This document shows positions 1 through 7,700 of a stretch of 12,022 bases of DNA, one piece after another. The DNA comes from DASROJ01 sp035646975. Lineage in GTDB: Bacteria; Acidobacteriota; Polarisedimenticolia; JACPZX01; DASXTC01. Each line of letters begins with the position of its first letter. The first letter of the stretch is position 1. The stretch lies in the NCBI GenBank assembly GCA_035646975.1, contig DASROJ010000199.1:1-12022 (forward strand), written 5' to 3'. Both the position numbers and the translations under genes were made by a program. The notes below the pieces were generated by a model. That model ran no database searches. It was not told where the DNA came from and saw nothing but the letters and a program-made list of their open reading frames with translations.

Positions 1-825
1 CAGCCGTTCGAACGGGCCGACCCGCGCGCGGAGGTAGAGCCTGCCGTCCGGGCCCGCTTCGCACGCCACGCTCCGGGAGCCGGCGATCGCCGGGATGTAA
101 TTCACTTCGGGCGAGGCGGTGGCCCGGAGCACTTCGAGCCATGACCGATCGAGCGGGTCACCGGGGTTGGCCTGCACCAGACGCTCGTACAGACTCCTGA
201 GCTCCGGAGCCGACCGGCTCATCCTGGTGAGGGCGCGGAGCGCCATCGCATTACGCGGGTCCAGCGCCAGGGCCTGCTTTGCGCGGGCGTGGGCCTCCGC
301 CACCCTGCCCTCCATCAGGTCGAGCCATCCGAGCTGCGCCACCGCCAGCGCGGAGGAGGTGTCCAGATCCACCGCGTGCTGGAGATCGCGCCGCGCGGTG
401 GCGGCGTCCCCCTCCTGTATCGCGATCGACCCGAGCAGCAGGTGCGCCAGCGGTGAACGTGGAAAGCTGTCGAGAATCCTGCGGGCGGTGGATCTCGCCG
501 CGGTGTAGCGTCTCTGGGAGCGCAGCGCCCTCACCTGCAGCGCGAGCACCTCGGCATCATGCGGCGCCGCGGCGAGCGCCCTGTCCAGTGCGGCGACGGC
601 GCCGGCGTTGTCACCCGATTCGAGCAGATCGCGCGCCTTGGTCATCTCGGCGTTGCGGAGCGCGGCGGCGGCCGGTTCCGTCCGGGCGGGGTTCCGCGTC
701 TGGACACCCCGGGCCGCCACGGAGCGCTCCACTTTCAGGTAGGACCAGACGATCAAGACGAGGCCTCCGGCGCCAAGGACCGCGGCGGCAAGCACCAGTC
801 GCGCGATCGGCCTCCGGCTGCTCAT
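1..825 (-). CDS. Membrane-anchored TPR-repeat protein (C-terminus beyond window)
   Basis: The reading frame is open from an ATG at 825 to the window edge, giving the first 275 residues. Residues 9-30 form one hydrophobic segment after an arginine-rich start (MSSRRPIARL), so this is a signal anchor or uncleaved leader and the rest probably lies outside the cytoplasm. Residues about 64-195 contain tetratricopeptide-like helical pairs (for example ARDLLESGDNAGAVAALDRA, and AEAHARAKQALALDPRNA). TPR units usually serve protein-protein contacts. Residues 236-275 are no longer TPR-like and look like the start of a beta-rich domain (DGRLYLRARVGPFERL) that cannot be identified from what is present. 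The ATG directly follows the TGA of the lipid kinase gene with no gap, so the two are probably translationally coupled in the plsY operon. Function is unknown; an envelope scaffold role is only inference. Confidence 0.82.
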   Translation of the reverse strand, partial: MSSRRPIARLVLAAAVLGAGGLVLIVWSYLKVERSVAARGVQTRNPARTEPAAAALRNAEMTKARDLLESGDNAGAVAALDRALAAAPHDAEVLALQVRALRSQRRYTAARSTARRILDSFPRSPLAHLLLGSIAIQEGDAATARRDLQHAVDLDTSSALAVAQLGWLDLMEGRVAEAHARAKQALALDPRNAMALRALTRMSRSAPELRSLYERLVQANPGDPLDRSWLEVLRATASPEVNYIPAIAGSRSVACEAGPDGRLYLRARVGPFERL

Positions 826-1494
826 TCAGCGGATGGCCTCCACCAGCGCGCGCTGCAGGAGTGGCGAAAGCACGACCCTGCCGCCGCCGGAGGCGAACGC
901 CTGCACCAGCGTCATGACGGCTCCCGCTCCGAGGGGGATGGAGAAGTTGTCGTCGATCGGCAGAGGGATCAGCTCGAACAGGGTCGCGGCCAGCGCCCCG
1001 GCGACGATCACCACGGCGCCGAGCCCGAGGGGGGCAAGGATCAGCGGGGTCGCCGCGATCAGGCATGCGCACAGACCGCCAAGGGTTCCCTCGAGGCTCT
1101 TGCCCATCAGCGGCGTGCGGCCCCATCGCGTGCCGACCATCTCGGCCACCGGATCGCCGAACACCAGCATGAGCATCGCGGCGATCGCCACCCCCTTGTT
1201 GAACAGCAGGATCGTGAGCAGACAGGCCAGGAGGAAAAACGTCGTGCTGGACGTACGCGCGCGTTCCTTCTCCTTGGTGAAGGAACGGAAATGGTCGAAG
1301 AGCCACCGATTGACCCCTGGCCGGCTGAACCGCGCGTACTCGAGGGTGAACATGATGCCAAGAAACGACACGAGAACCGCCGTTGCCGCGATCCATCCGG
1401 TCCCTGGGACGATGAAGTCTCCCAGCGCGTAGAGGATGGGGAAGAGCAGCCCCACCAGGCGAAACAGCTTGCGCTTGATCTTGACCTCAGGCAT
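826..1494 (-). CDS. CTP-type polyprenol/diacylglycerol kinase (dolichol/phytol kinase family)
   Basis: A 222-residue integral membrane protein with about six or seven hydrophobic segments. It carries the family signatures: FGDPVAEMVGTRWGR at 112-126, GKSLEGTLGG at 131-140, and the late motif PIDDNFSIPLGAG at 179-191. These match the CTP-dependent dolichol kinase, phytol kinase and yeast Dgk1 group, which transfer phosphate from a nucleotide (usually CTP) to a lipid alcohol. The bacterial substrate cannot be read from sequence; undecaprenol, diacylglycerol or phytol-like alcohols are all possible. The ATG at 1494 has a strong GAGGAGGT ribosome binding site about six bases upstream. The gene overlaps the end of plsY by 8 bases and its TGA abuts the ATG of the TPR gene, so the three form one transcription unit. 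Pairing with plsY favours a role in membrane lipid or lipid-carrier phosphate supply. Confidence 0.9.
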   Translation of the reverse strand: MPEVKIKRKLFRLVGLLFPILYALGDFIVPGTGWIAATAVLVSFLGIMFTLEYARFSRPGVNRWLFDHFRSFTKEKERARTSSTTFFLLACLLTILLFNKGVAIAAMLMLVFGDPVAEMVGTRWGRTPLMGKSLEGTLGGLCACLIAATPLILAPLGLGAVVIVAGALAATLFELIPLPIDDNFSIPLGAGAVMTLVQAFASGGGRVVLSPLLQRALVEAIR

Positions 1495-2104
1495 GAGACC
1501 TCCTCAGACCCGGAGCGACACGCGTCCAGAGAAGCAGGATGAGAAACGCCGCCGCCGAAACGACCGAGAAGGAGCGCGCCGGAAGCGCTCCGAGAAACGG
1601 AAGCGGCAGCCGGCCGGTGACCAGCGCGAGGATCGGGCAGAGACTCAGCGCGACGATGCTCCAGAGGAAACGCCGGGGCCGGTCGAGCAGCGCCGCCGTG
1701 ATCCAGATCAGCAGGACGACGACCAGCTCGGGCAGGACGAAGCAGGCGAGCGCTCCGCAGGTGGTGGCGCCGCCCTTGCCGCCGCGAAACGCGATCAGCG
1801 GTGAAAAATCATGGCCGAGGACCGCGGCCACCGCGACCCAGACGGCAAGGTCATCGGGAAGACCGATCCACCAGGCGATGAACACCGCGACGGCCCCCTT
1901 GGCGGCGTCGGCGGCGCCAACCAGGATACCGAACAAACGCCCGACGGTTCGCCAGACATTGGCGGCGCCCGGATTGCGGGAGCCATGATCGCGCACGTCG
2001 ACGCCACCGGCGCGTCGTCCGACCCAGACCGAGAAGGGGAGGCTGCCCAGCGCGAAGCCGCCCGCCAGGGCGAGGATGAAGCGTGCGGTGAGCGACAGTG
2101 GCAT
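1487..2104 (-). CDS. plsY: Glycerol-3-phosphate acyltransferase PlsY
   Basis: A 205-residue membrane protein that transfers an acyl group from acyl-phosphate to glycerol-3-phosphate, making lysophosphatidic acid, the first step of phospholipid synthesis. All PlsY signatures are visible: GSLPFS at 20-25, DVRDHGSRNPGAANVWR at 36-52, DAAKG at 66-70, GHDFSP at 97-102 and FRGGKGGAT at 106-114. The rest is hydrophobic and fits the usual five to seven membrane segments; length is normal for the family. The frame stays open upstream to an ATG at 2206, but those 34 extra residues are polar and unlike PlsY. I therefore place the start at ATG 2104, with GTG 2107 just before it as alternative. No Shine-Dalgarno sequence precedes it, while a TATAAT box lies at 2119-2114, so the message may be leaderless. 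First gene of the operon with the lipid kinase. Confidence 0.95.
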   Translation of the reverse strand: MPLSLTARFILALAGGFALGSLPFSVWVGRRAGGVDVRDHGSRNPGAANVWRTVGRLFGILVGAADAAKGAVAVFIAWWIGLPDDLAVWVAVAAVLGHDFSPLIAFRGGKGGATTCGALACFVLPELVVVLLIWITAALLDRPRRFLWSIVALSLCPILALVTGRLPLPFLGALPARSFSVVSAAAFLILLLWTRVAPGLRRSHA

Positions 2105-2113
2105 CACGAGGCC

Positions 2114-2139
2114 ATTATAGGATTCTTCGTCGATGTCGA
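2114..2139 (-). promoter_or_regulatory. Possible promoter of the plsY operon
   Basis: A perfect TATAAT lies at 2119-2114 on the minus strand. TCGACA at 2139-2134 resembles a -35 box but the spacer is only 14 bases, shorter than usual. Transcription from this -10 box would begin near 2107, right on the GTG/ATG start pair of plsY. An AT-rich hexamer is rare in this GC-rich sequence and it sits in a divergent gap, which supports it. Confidence 0.45.
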
Positions 2140-2155
2140 TTGGCGGCCCGGAATC

Positions 2156-2184
2156 TGGTGATTCCGCCCCCACCGCACTAGAAT
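2156..2184 (+). promoter_or_regulatory. Possible promoter of the exported DUF255 gene
   Basis: TAGAAT at 2179-2184 matches five of six positions of the -10 consensus. TGGTGA at 2156-2161 is a weak -35 box with a 17-base spacer. Transcription would start near 2191, leaving a leader of about 75 bases before the gene. It lies back-to-back with the plsY promoter in the same gap, so the two could be co-regulated. Confidence 0.4.
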
Positions 2185-2250
2185 GCCGCACACGGCCGTT
2201 CCGCATCGACCGCGCAATCGGCGCGAATCATGGGGCGCCGGGACCCGACC

Positions 2251-2258
2251 GAGGGGGA
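2251..2258 (+). promoter_or_regulatory. Ribosome binding site that leaves two possible starts
   Basis: GAGGGGGA at 2251-2258 is a good Shine-Dalgarno match. It is about 11 bases from the ATG at 2270 but only about 5 from an in-frame TTG at 2264. Spacing favours TTG, codon strength favours ATG. Both give a good signal peptide; the TTG start only adds two residues (M-K). Confidence 0.5.
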
Positions 2259-2269
2259 GTGCCTTGAAG

Positions 2270-4456
2270 ATGAGATCGGTTGCTCTGGCGGTGTTGACTG
2301 CGGCGGTGTTGATTGGCGTCGTCGTCACGCCTGGCGCCGGACAGGGCGCGCAGGCAGGCCAGGCGGATCAGACCGCCACCCCCCAGCCGCCCGCCTCGAC
2401 CCCTTCGGCCATTCAATGGATGGACTGGACCGACAAAGCGTTCTCGCGCGCCACCGCCGAGAACAAGCCGATAATCCTGCATGTCAGGGCGCTCTGGTCG
2501 CGAAGCTCTCTCTGGGCCGAGGAGGTCACGTTCACCGACCCGGCGGTCGTCAAGCTGGTCAACGAACACTGGGTGCCGGTGCGTGTCGACCGGGATCGCC
2601 GTCCCGACATCGACATGCGCTACCAGGTCGCAGTCAACGCCGTCGTGCCGGGAGAGGCCGGCTGGCCGATGACCGCATTCCTGTTCGACAACGGCGACGT
2701 GCTGTTCGGCAGCTCGGTCATTTCGCTCGGCGACAAGTTCAACAAGCCGGGGCTTCGCTCACTGCTCGCCAAGACCGCCGAGTTCTATACCAAGGACCGC
2801 GACAAGGCGTCCGGGACAAGGGAGGTCGTGAAGATGGCCTTCCAGCGCGAGCTGGCCACCTCGCGCCAGCCCGACTACAGCATCGCCTACCTCGAGGGGA
2901 TCACCAAGGACATGGTCACGGAGGTGGACCAGGAGCATGGAGGATTCGGGGACATCTCGCGCGTCCCGATGCTCTACACCCTCGAGCTTGCCGGAACGGT
3001 CTACCACCGGATCGCAAAACAGGAAATCCTCGATGTCCTCGTCAAGAGTCTCCAGGGGATGGAGCGCGGCGCCATCTTCGATCGGGTGGGCGGCGGCTTC
3101 CACCGCGCGGTCACCGACACTTCCTGGCGGGTGCCGGAGTTCGAGAAGCTGCTGAGCTACAACGCGCCGCTGCTGGTCGATTACCTGATGGGTTACGAGA
3201 TCACCGGCGACGCGGACATGAAAGGCGCGGCCGAATCGATCCTCTCGTACCTGCTCGGCACGCTGAAAGACCCTGACGGCGGTTTCTATCTGGGGCAATG
3301 GGCCACCGCGAAATCCGAGGAGCCGCGTGGGACCTACTATTCGTGGACCGACGAGGAGTTCGGGAAGGCGATACCGCCGGCGCAGGAACGCCTCGCGCGC
3401 ACGTTGTTCAACGTGACGCCCGAAGGGGACGTCGCGCTGGGGCCGCCTGCGCGCAGCATGATCTATCTCGGAATGGGACGCAAGGAAGCGGCCGGCCGTC
3501 TCGGGATCCCGGAAGAGCAGGTTCGCAAGGGTGAAGCCGAAATCGTAGCGGCGCTGGCCAGGGCAAGATCGGCGCGCTCGGCGGCGCCGCCGGTCGAAAA
3601 GGCAATCTATGTCGACTCCAGCTCATCGGCCGCGATCGCCATGTTCGAAGCCTGGCGCGTGCTCGGTCGCAAGGACGCCCTGGAAGCCGGCGTCGCCACC
3701 CTCGACCGGTTGATCGCCGCCGCGGCGAAAAACCCGATGCTGCTGCACAGAGTGCTGCCGTCGCCCGAGCCGGGAGTGGATCCGGCTCTCGCCCTGGATC
3801 ACCTGATGCTCGCCAAGGCCTGCCTGGCCGGCTACGAAACCACGGGCGAGGGACGCTATCTGGACGCCGCGCGCGACATCGTCACCCGGGCGACAACGCT
3901 GTTCTGGGGCGGTGACGACATCGGGTTCTTCGACGTCGTGAACGATCCCAACGCGAAAGGATATCTCACGATCAGACGACAGCTTCCCAACGACACCGCC
4001 TATCCGGCGTTGAACTCGCTTGCCGCCCGGGTTCTCGCCAGGCTCACGCTGCTGACCGGAGATCCGGCCTGGCGTCAGCGCGGTGAAACATGTCTCAAGC
4101 AGCTCGCGGCCCGAACCAAGGAGCTGAACTACAGGATGGGGGGTCTCGGTCTTGCGCTGGACGCTTATCTGCGGGTGCCGACCCGGTACGTCGTGGTCGG
4201 AGCCCGCAACGATTCCGGCGCGGAGCAGCTGCGCGTCGCGGCGCTGCGGCTGTTCGATCCGGGCAAGCTGGTGATCAGGCTCACTCCCGGGGTCGACGAT
4301 CAGGAGATTTCCAGGCTCAAGTTGAAGCGGGCGAACAGGTCCTTCGCCGTCGTCTGTCGCGCGGAGAAATGCTCGGAGCCGGCGACCGACGAGGCGTCGC
4401 TCAGACAGCGCGCGACCGGACCTGCCGGGACGTCCACCGGTGGGTTGAAGCGTTGA
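2270..4456 (+). CDS. Exported YyaL/SPATA20-family (DUF255) protein lacking the thioredoxin-like cysteines
   Basis: The 728-residue protein starts with a signal peptide (hydrophobic residues 4-20, small residues near 22-29) and a Pro/Thr/Ala linker. Residues about 47-180 match the DUF255 thioredoxin-like domain: W50, AFSRATAENKPIILHV, VNEHWVPVRVDRDRRPDID and GWPMTAFLFDNGDVLFG. Family members normally have a CxWCH-type motif after the KPI strand; here that place reads LWSRSSLWAEE, with no cysteine. Residues 215-365 match the helical-barrel part (GGFG, DRVGGGFHRA, WRVPEFEKLLSYNAPLL, GTYYSWTDEEF). The usual PHFEKM is PEFEKL. The C-terminus keeps the family ending VCRAEKCSEPATD at 695-707. YyaL and SPATA20 relatives are mostly predicted cytoplasmic and their biochemical role is not firmly known. 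Here export and loss of cysteines suggest a non-redox binding or carbohydrate-related role. An upstream ATG at 2183 is rejected because it precedes the signal peptide by 29 polar residues. Confidence 0.85.
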   Translation: MRSVALAVLTAAVLIGVVVTPGAGQGAQAGQADQTATPQPPASTPSAIQWMDWTDKAFSRATAENKPIILHVRALWSRSSLWAEEVTFTDPAVVKLVNEHWVPVRVDRDRRPDIDMRYQVAVNAVVPGEAGWPMTAFLFDNGDVLFGSSVISLGDKFNKPGLRSLLAKTAEFYTKDRDKASGTREVVKMAFQRELATSRQPDYSIAYLEGITKDMVTEVDQEHGGFGDISRVPMLYTLELAGTVYHRIAKQEILDVLVKSLQGMERGAIFDRVGGGFHRAVTDTSWRVPEFEKLLSYNAPLLVDYLMGYEITGDADMKGAAESILSYLLGTLKDPDGGFYLGQWATAKSEEPRGTYYSWTDEEFGKAIPPAQERLARTLFNVTPEGDVALGPPARSMIYLGMGRKEAAGRLGIPEEQVRKGEAEIVAALARARSARSAAPPVEKAIYVDSSSSAAIAMFEAWRVLGRKDALEAGVATLDRLIAAAAKNPMLLHRVLPSPEPGVDPALALDHLMLAKACLAGYETTGEGRYLDAARDIVTRATTLFWGGDDIGFFDVVNDPNAKGYLTIRRQLPNDTAYPALNSLAARVLARLTLLTGDPAWRQRGETCLKQLAARTKELNYRMGGLGLALDAYLRVPTRYVVVGARNDSGAEQLRVAALRLFDPGKLVIRLTPGVDDQEISRLKLKRANRSFAVVCRAEKCSEPATDEASLRQRATGPAGTSTGGLKR

Positions 4457-4482
4457 ACGCATCTCAAATCTTGTGCTAGCAT
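4453..4482 (+). promoter_or_regulatory. Likely promoter of the lysW-like gene
   Basis: TTGAAC at 4453-4458 and TAGCAT at 4477-4482 are separated by 18 bases, and TG at 4474-4475 gives an extended -10. The -35 box overlaps the stop codon of the preceding gene (TGA 4454-4456). Transcription would begin near 4489, giving a leader of about 44 bases. This suggests the small gene is expressed on its own rather than as part of the upstream unit. Confidence 0.6.
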
Positions 4483-4516
4483 TCTCGGCGAATCCATGAC
4501 GACGGTCATAACATCG

Positions 4517-4524
4517 TAAGGAGG
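4517..4524 (+). promoter_or_regulatory. Strong ribosome binding site for the lysW-like gene
   Basis: TAAGGAGG at 4517-4524 is a near-perfect Shine-Dalgarno sequence, 8 bases before ATG 4533. An in-frame TTG at 4530 is also possible but the ATG has better spacing and is the stronger codon. The strength of the site suggests abundant expression. Confidence 0.8.
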
Positions 4525-4532
4525 CGCTCTTG

Positions 4533-4724
4533 ATGGCTGCCTGCGTCGAGTGCGAGGCGGAGTTCGATATTGACGAGCCGGAGGTCGGCGAGGTCGTGAG
4601 CTGCCCCGAGTGCGGCACCGAGATGGAGATCATCTCGGCGAGACCGCTGGAGCTCGAGGTGGTCACCGAAGAGGAAGAAGAGGAAGAAGAGAAAGAGGAA
4701 GAAGAGAGCAACTGGGAAGAGTAG
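4533..4724 (+). CDS. lysW: LysW-like amino-group carrier protein with zinc ribbon and acidic tail
   Basis: A 63-residue acidic protein. Cysteines C4, C7, C24 and C27 form two CxxC pairs of a small zinc ribbon; the block VGEVVSCPECGTEMEII at 18-34 is typical of LysW. In LysW, the C-terminal glutamate is coupled by LysX (or ArgX) to the amino group of alpha-aminoadipate or glutamate, shielding it through lysine or arginine synthesis. The family ending is EDWGE; here it is SNWEE, keeping the tryptophan and terminal glutamate but changing the residues around them. A run of 12 glutamates broken by one lysine (46-58) is longer than the usual acidic tail. No lysX, lysZ, lysY, lysJ or lysK lies in the window, so the carrier stands alone. 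It has its own promoter and ribosome binding site and converges on the histidine kinase gene. Family assignment is firm; use in lysine synthesis is not shown. Confidence 0.87.
   Translation: MAACVECEAEFDIDEPEVGEVVSCPECGTEMEIISARPLELEVVTEEEEEEEEKEEEESNWEE
4668..4708 (+). repeat. 41-base uninterrupted purine tract
   Basis: Every base from 4668 to 4708 is A or G, mostly GAA/GAG codons for the glutamate run of the LysW-like protein. It is low-complexity coding sequence that could slip and change the length of the acidic tail. On the opposite strand it reads as a serine-rich artefact. Confidence 0.9.
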
Positions 4725-4742
4725 CTGCCGGCCGCGCGGAGA

Positions 4743-7700
4743 TCAGGTCGTGCGATCGGTTTCGAGCGCGACCGACGGTGCCACGGGGGAAGTCGGAAGG
4801 ATGATCCGCAGGGTGGTGCCGACGCCGGGGAGGCTGGTGACCTCGATCGTGCCTCCGTGCTCTTCGACGGCTTTGCGCGCGATGGCCATTCCGAGTCCCG
4901 TGCCCGTGTCCTTCGTCGAGAAGTAGGGCTCGAACACCCTGGCCAGCGAGACCGGGTCCATGCCGACTCCGGTATCCGCCACCTCGATGGCGAGATTTTC
5001 CTGTTCCACCCGCGCCGTGATCGAAAGAGTGCCACCACGCGGCATCGCCTGCAGGGCGTTCTCGATCAAGTTGACCAGCGCCCGTGACAGCAGCGATCGA
5101 TCCACGTTCATGCGGGGCAGCCTGGCCGGCACGTCCACCATCAGCCGCACGCCGACCGGAGCCACGGTCCGGTAGGGCCGCGTGACCTCCTCGATCAGGC
5201 TCGACATGTCGGTCGGCTCCCTGCGCGGAACCGGAATCCTCGCGTAGGTGGAGAACTCGGCGGAAATCTGTCGAAGGTCTGCCACGGCCGCCATGATCGT
5301 TCGCAGGCATTCCTCGAGCACCTCGGGGAATCGTGGAGAGCCTTCGTCGTAAACTCGCCGGATGTGCTCGGCCGACAGCTGGATCGGCGTGAGCGGGTTC
5401 TTGATCTCGTGCGCGATGCGTCGAGCCATCTCCGCCCAGGCGGCCAGACGGTTCGAACGCACGGTTTCGGTGACATCCTCCAGGAGGAGGATGCGCCCCT
5501 GTCCTTCGAGGAATGGAACCAGGCGCGCCCTGACCGTCCGGTCCGAAGGCTCCGCCGGGATCGTCAGCTCGACATCCCTGGAGCCGGCCTCGCCGGGGTC
5601 GACCAGCGGGCGGGCCAGCGGCGCCAGGGATGCGTGCGCCGAGACGAGGTCGGCCAGGCTCTCTCCCTCGCGCAGGTTCGGCAGGCCGAGCACCACGCGC
5701 GACGCCGGGTTGGCCGTGACAATCCGGCCCTCGTGGTCCATCGAGATGACCCCGATGGTGGCATTGAGAAGGATTCTCTCGATGTAGTCCTTGCGTCGCT
5801 CGAGATCCTCGCGCTGCTCCTTGATGGCCCGGGCCATCCGATTGAATGAAGCGATCAGCTCTCCTGTCTCGTCACGCGGGCGATCTTCCACCACCGCGTC
5901 GAGATCGCCGCCGGCGATGCGAGCCGCCGCCTCGCGAAGGCTTCGAACCGGCCTGGACACGCGGCGCGCGAGCAGGTACGCCACCATTCCCATGAGCACG
6001 ATCATTCCCATGAAGGTGATGATCATCGCGTCGGCCACCTCCCGGGCGGCGATCACCGCCTCGGCGGTCTGGGCATCGAGCGGAAGCGACAGCAACCCTT
6101 CCCAGTTGCCCTCGTTGGCGACCACGGTGGATGTGATGGTCCTGAACTCGTCGCCCCTGAGGGTTTCGTGCCCCATGGCGAAGCGCCCACCTTCGATCGC
6201 CAGCTGACGATAGATGCCGCCGTCGATTCGCGGGGAGAGCAGCCCGGCGCTGAACAGCTCGGGCCGGCTGGTGGCCACCAGCTCGCCATGCTCGTACAGG
6301 TTGACGTCCTCGCCCACCAGCAGGCTGAGCCAGTAGAGCGTGTCGTCGTCTGGCTTGGCCTTTTCCTCGGTCTCGAGGATGGTCTTGACCAGGCTGCTGG
6401 CCGACTGGATTCCCTGTCTGCCCCGGTCCTCGATGTCCTCGTCGAGCTCGCGGGTGATATAGCTCGACATCAGGACGGAAAGCAGGAAAAGCGGGATCAG
6501 CGTCGCAGCGGTGAATGTCGCCAGAAGCTTACGGTAGTGCGTCCGACCCAGCGCTTCGATGAGCTGTGGCCACCATCCCCGCACGCGTCCGCGCGCCTGG
6601 ATGACAGCGGCCGGCAGCAGCAGCACGCAGACGAGGCCGAGCGCGATGAACGAGAGCCTGATCCCCCTGGCGACACGCTCGAGCAGCGCCGCATGCGTGA
6701 ATCCGAGCGCGAAGAGGTGCTCGCCGTCGGAGAAGAACAGGTAACGCGCCGGCCGCCCGTCCTCCTCGAGATCGACCCACTGCAGCGTGCCGGGGGACAC
6801 CAGCAGCGCGGTCCAGTCCCTGGGCAGCGCGGGCGCCTCACGCTGGTTCCAGAACACCGGATGGCCGTGACGATCGTAGACGGCGTGACGAACGCCGCGC
6901 CAGCCGGGAGGCAGCGTCATGATGCGGCGAAGCTGCGGTGTGAGCGCGCGGGCGTACGGCCGCTCGGCTATCAGGAAAGGGATGTTGTCGAAATCGTCGA
7001 GCATGTGCACCGTGACCGTGCCCAGCAACGAATCGCCCGCGATCACGTAGTGATCCGCGTGCCAGATTCTCTTCGTGAGGTTCAGGAAGGTCACCTTCTC
7101 GAGCGTCGGTTCGCCGGTGGGGACGTACATCTCCGGCGCCCTGTTGTCGAACGCTGGCGGAAGGTTGCGGGCGAACCTGCTGATGGTGCGCCCATCGGGA
7201 TCGACGACCAGGAGGGAGGCGTTGTAGCCGGAGTCCTTCAACGGCGTGTGCAGCCAGAGGTTCAGCGCCATGGAGGAAGGGGAGGGTTCGGCTTCGAGGA
7301 TCCTGTCCGGAAGCTCCTGCATGGAATCGAGCGCCTCGATGGTCGAGGTCACCATCGCGCGACGGTTTTCACTCTGTCCGAGCACCGACGGCATGAGCTG
7401 GCCTTCGAACAGGATCTCGTTGGCCCGCTGGCTCGGTCCTGCCAGCAGAGGGTCGTAGAGGATGGCCGCGAGGATCAGCCCGGGCACGAACGCGGCGAGA
7501 GCCCACCGGGACAGTCCGTCACCGGGACGCGGCAGCACCCTGGTGAAGCGGTGCGCGATCCCGCCGCCGGCGCCGGCCAGATGCAAAGCGGACTGGACGA
7601 GCAGGAAAACCGCCAGCAGGACCAGCAACACGGAGGACTGCATCGCCAGGGTGGCGGAGGAAGACGAAGCCGGCTCGACGGCCATGAGGTTGATCGCGGA

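Noticed and set aside
559..1542. 327-codon open frame on the plus strand
   Set aside because: Antisense to the lipid kinase and TPR genes, charged and repetitive, with no family motif.
2105..2206. 34-residue N-terminal extension of PlsY
   Set aside because: Polar, unlike any PlsY N-terminus, and it spans the putative divergent promoters.
4731..4739. CCGCGCGG palindrome between the convergent genes as a terminator
   Set aside because: Too short, no loop and no T-run; the longer stem at 4746-4773 is the better candidate.
3623..5038. 471-codon open frame on the minus strand
   Set aside because: It crosses three genes with better support and includes a serine run that is simply the complement of the glutamate codons of the LysW-like gene.
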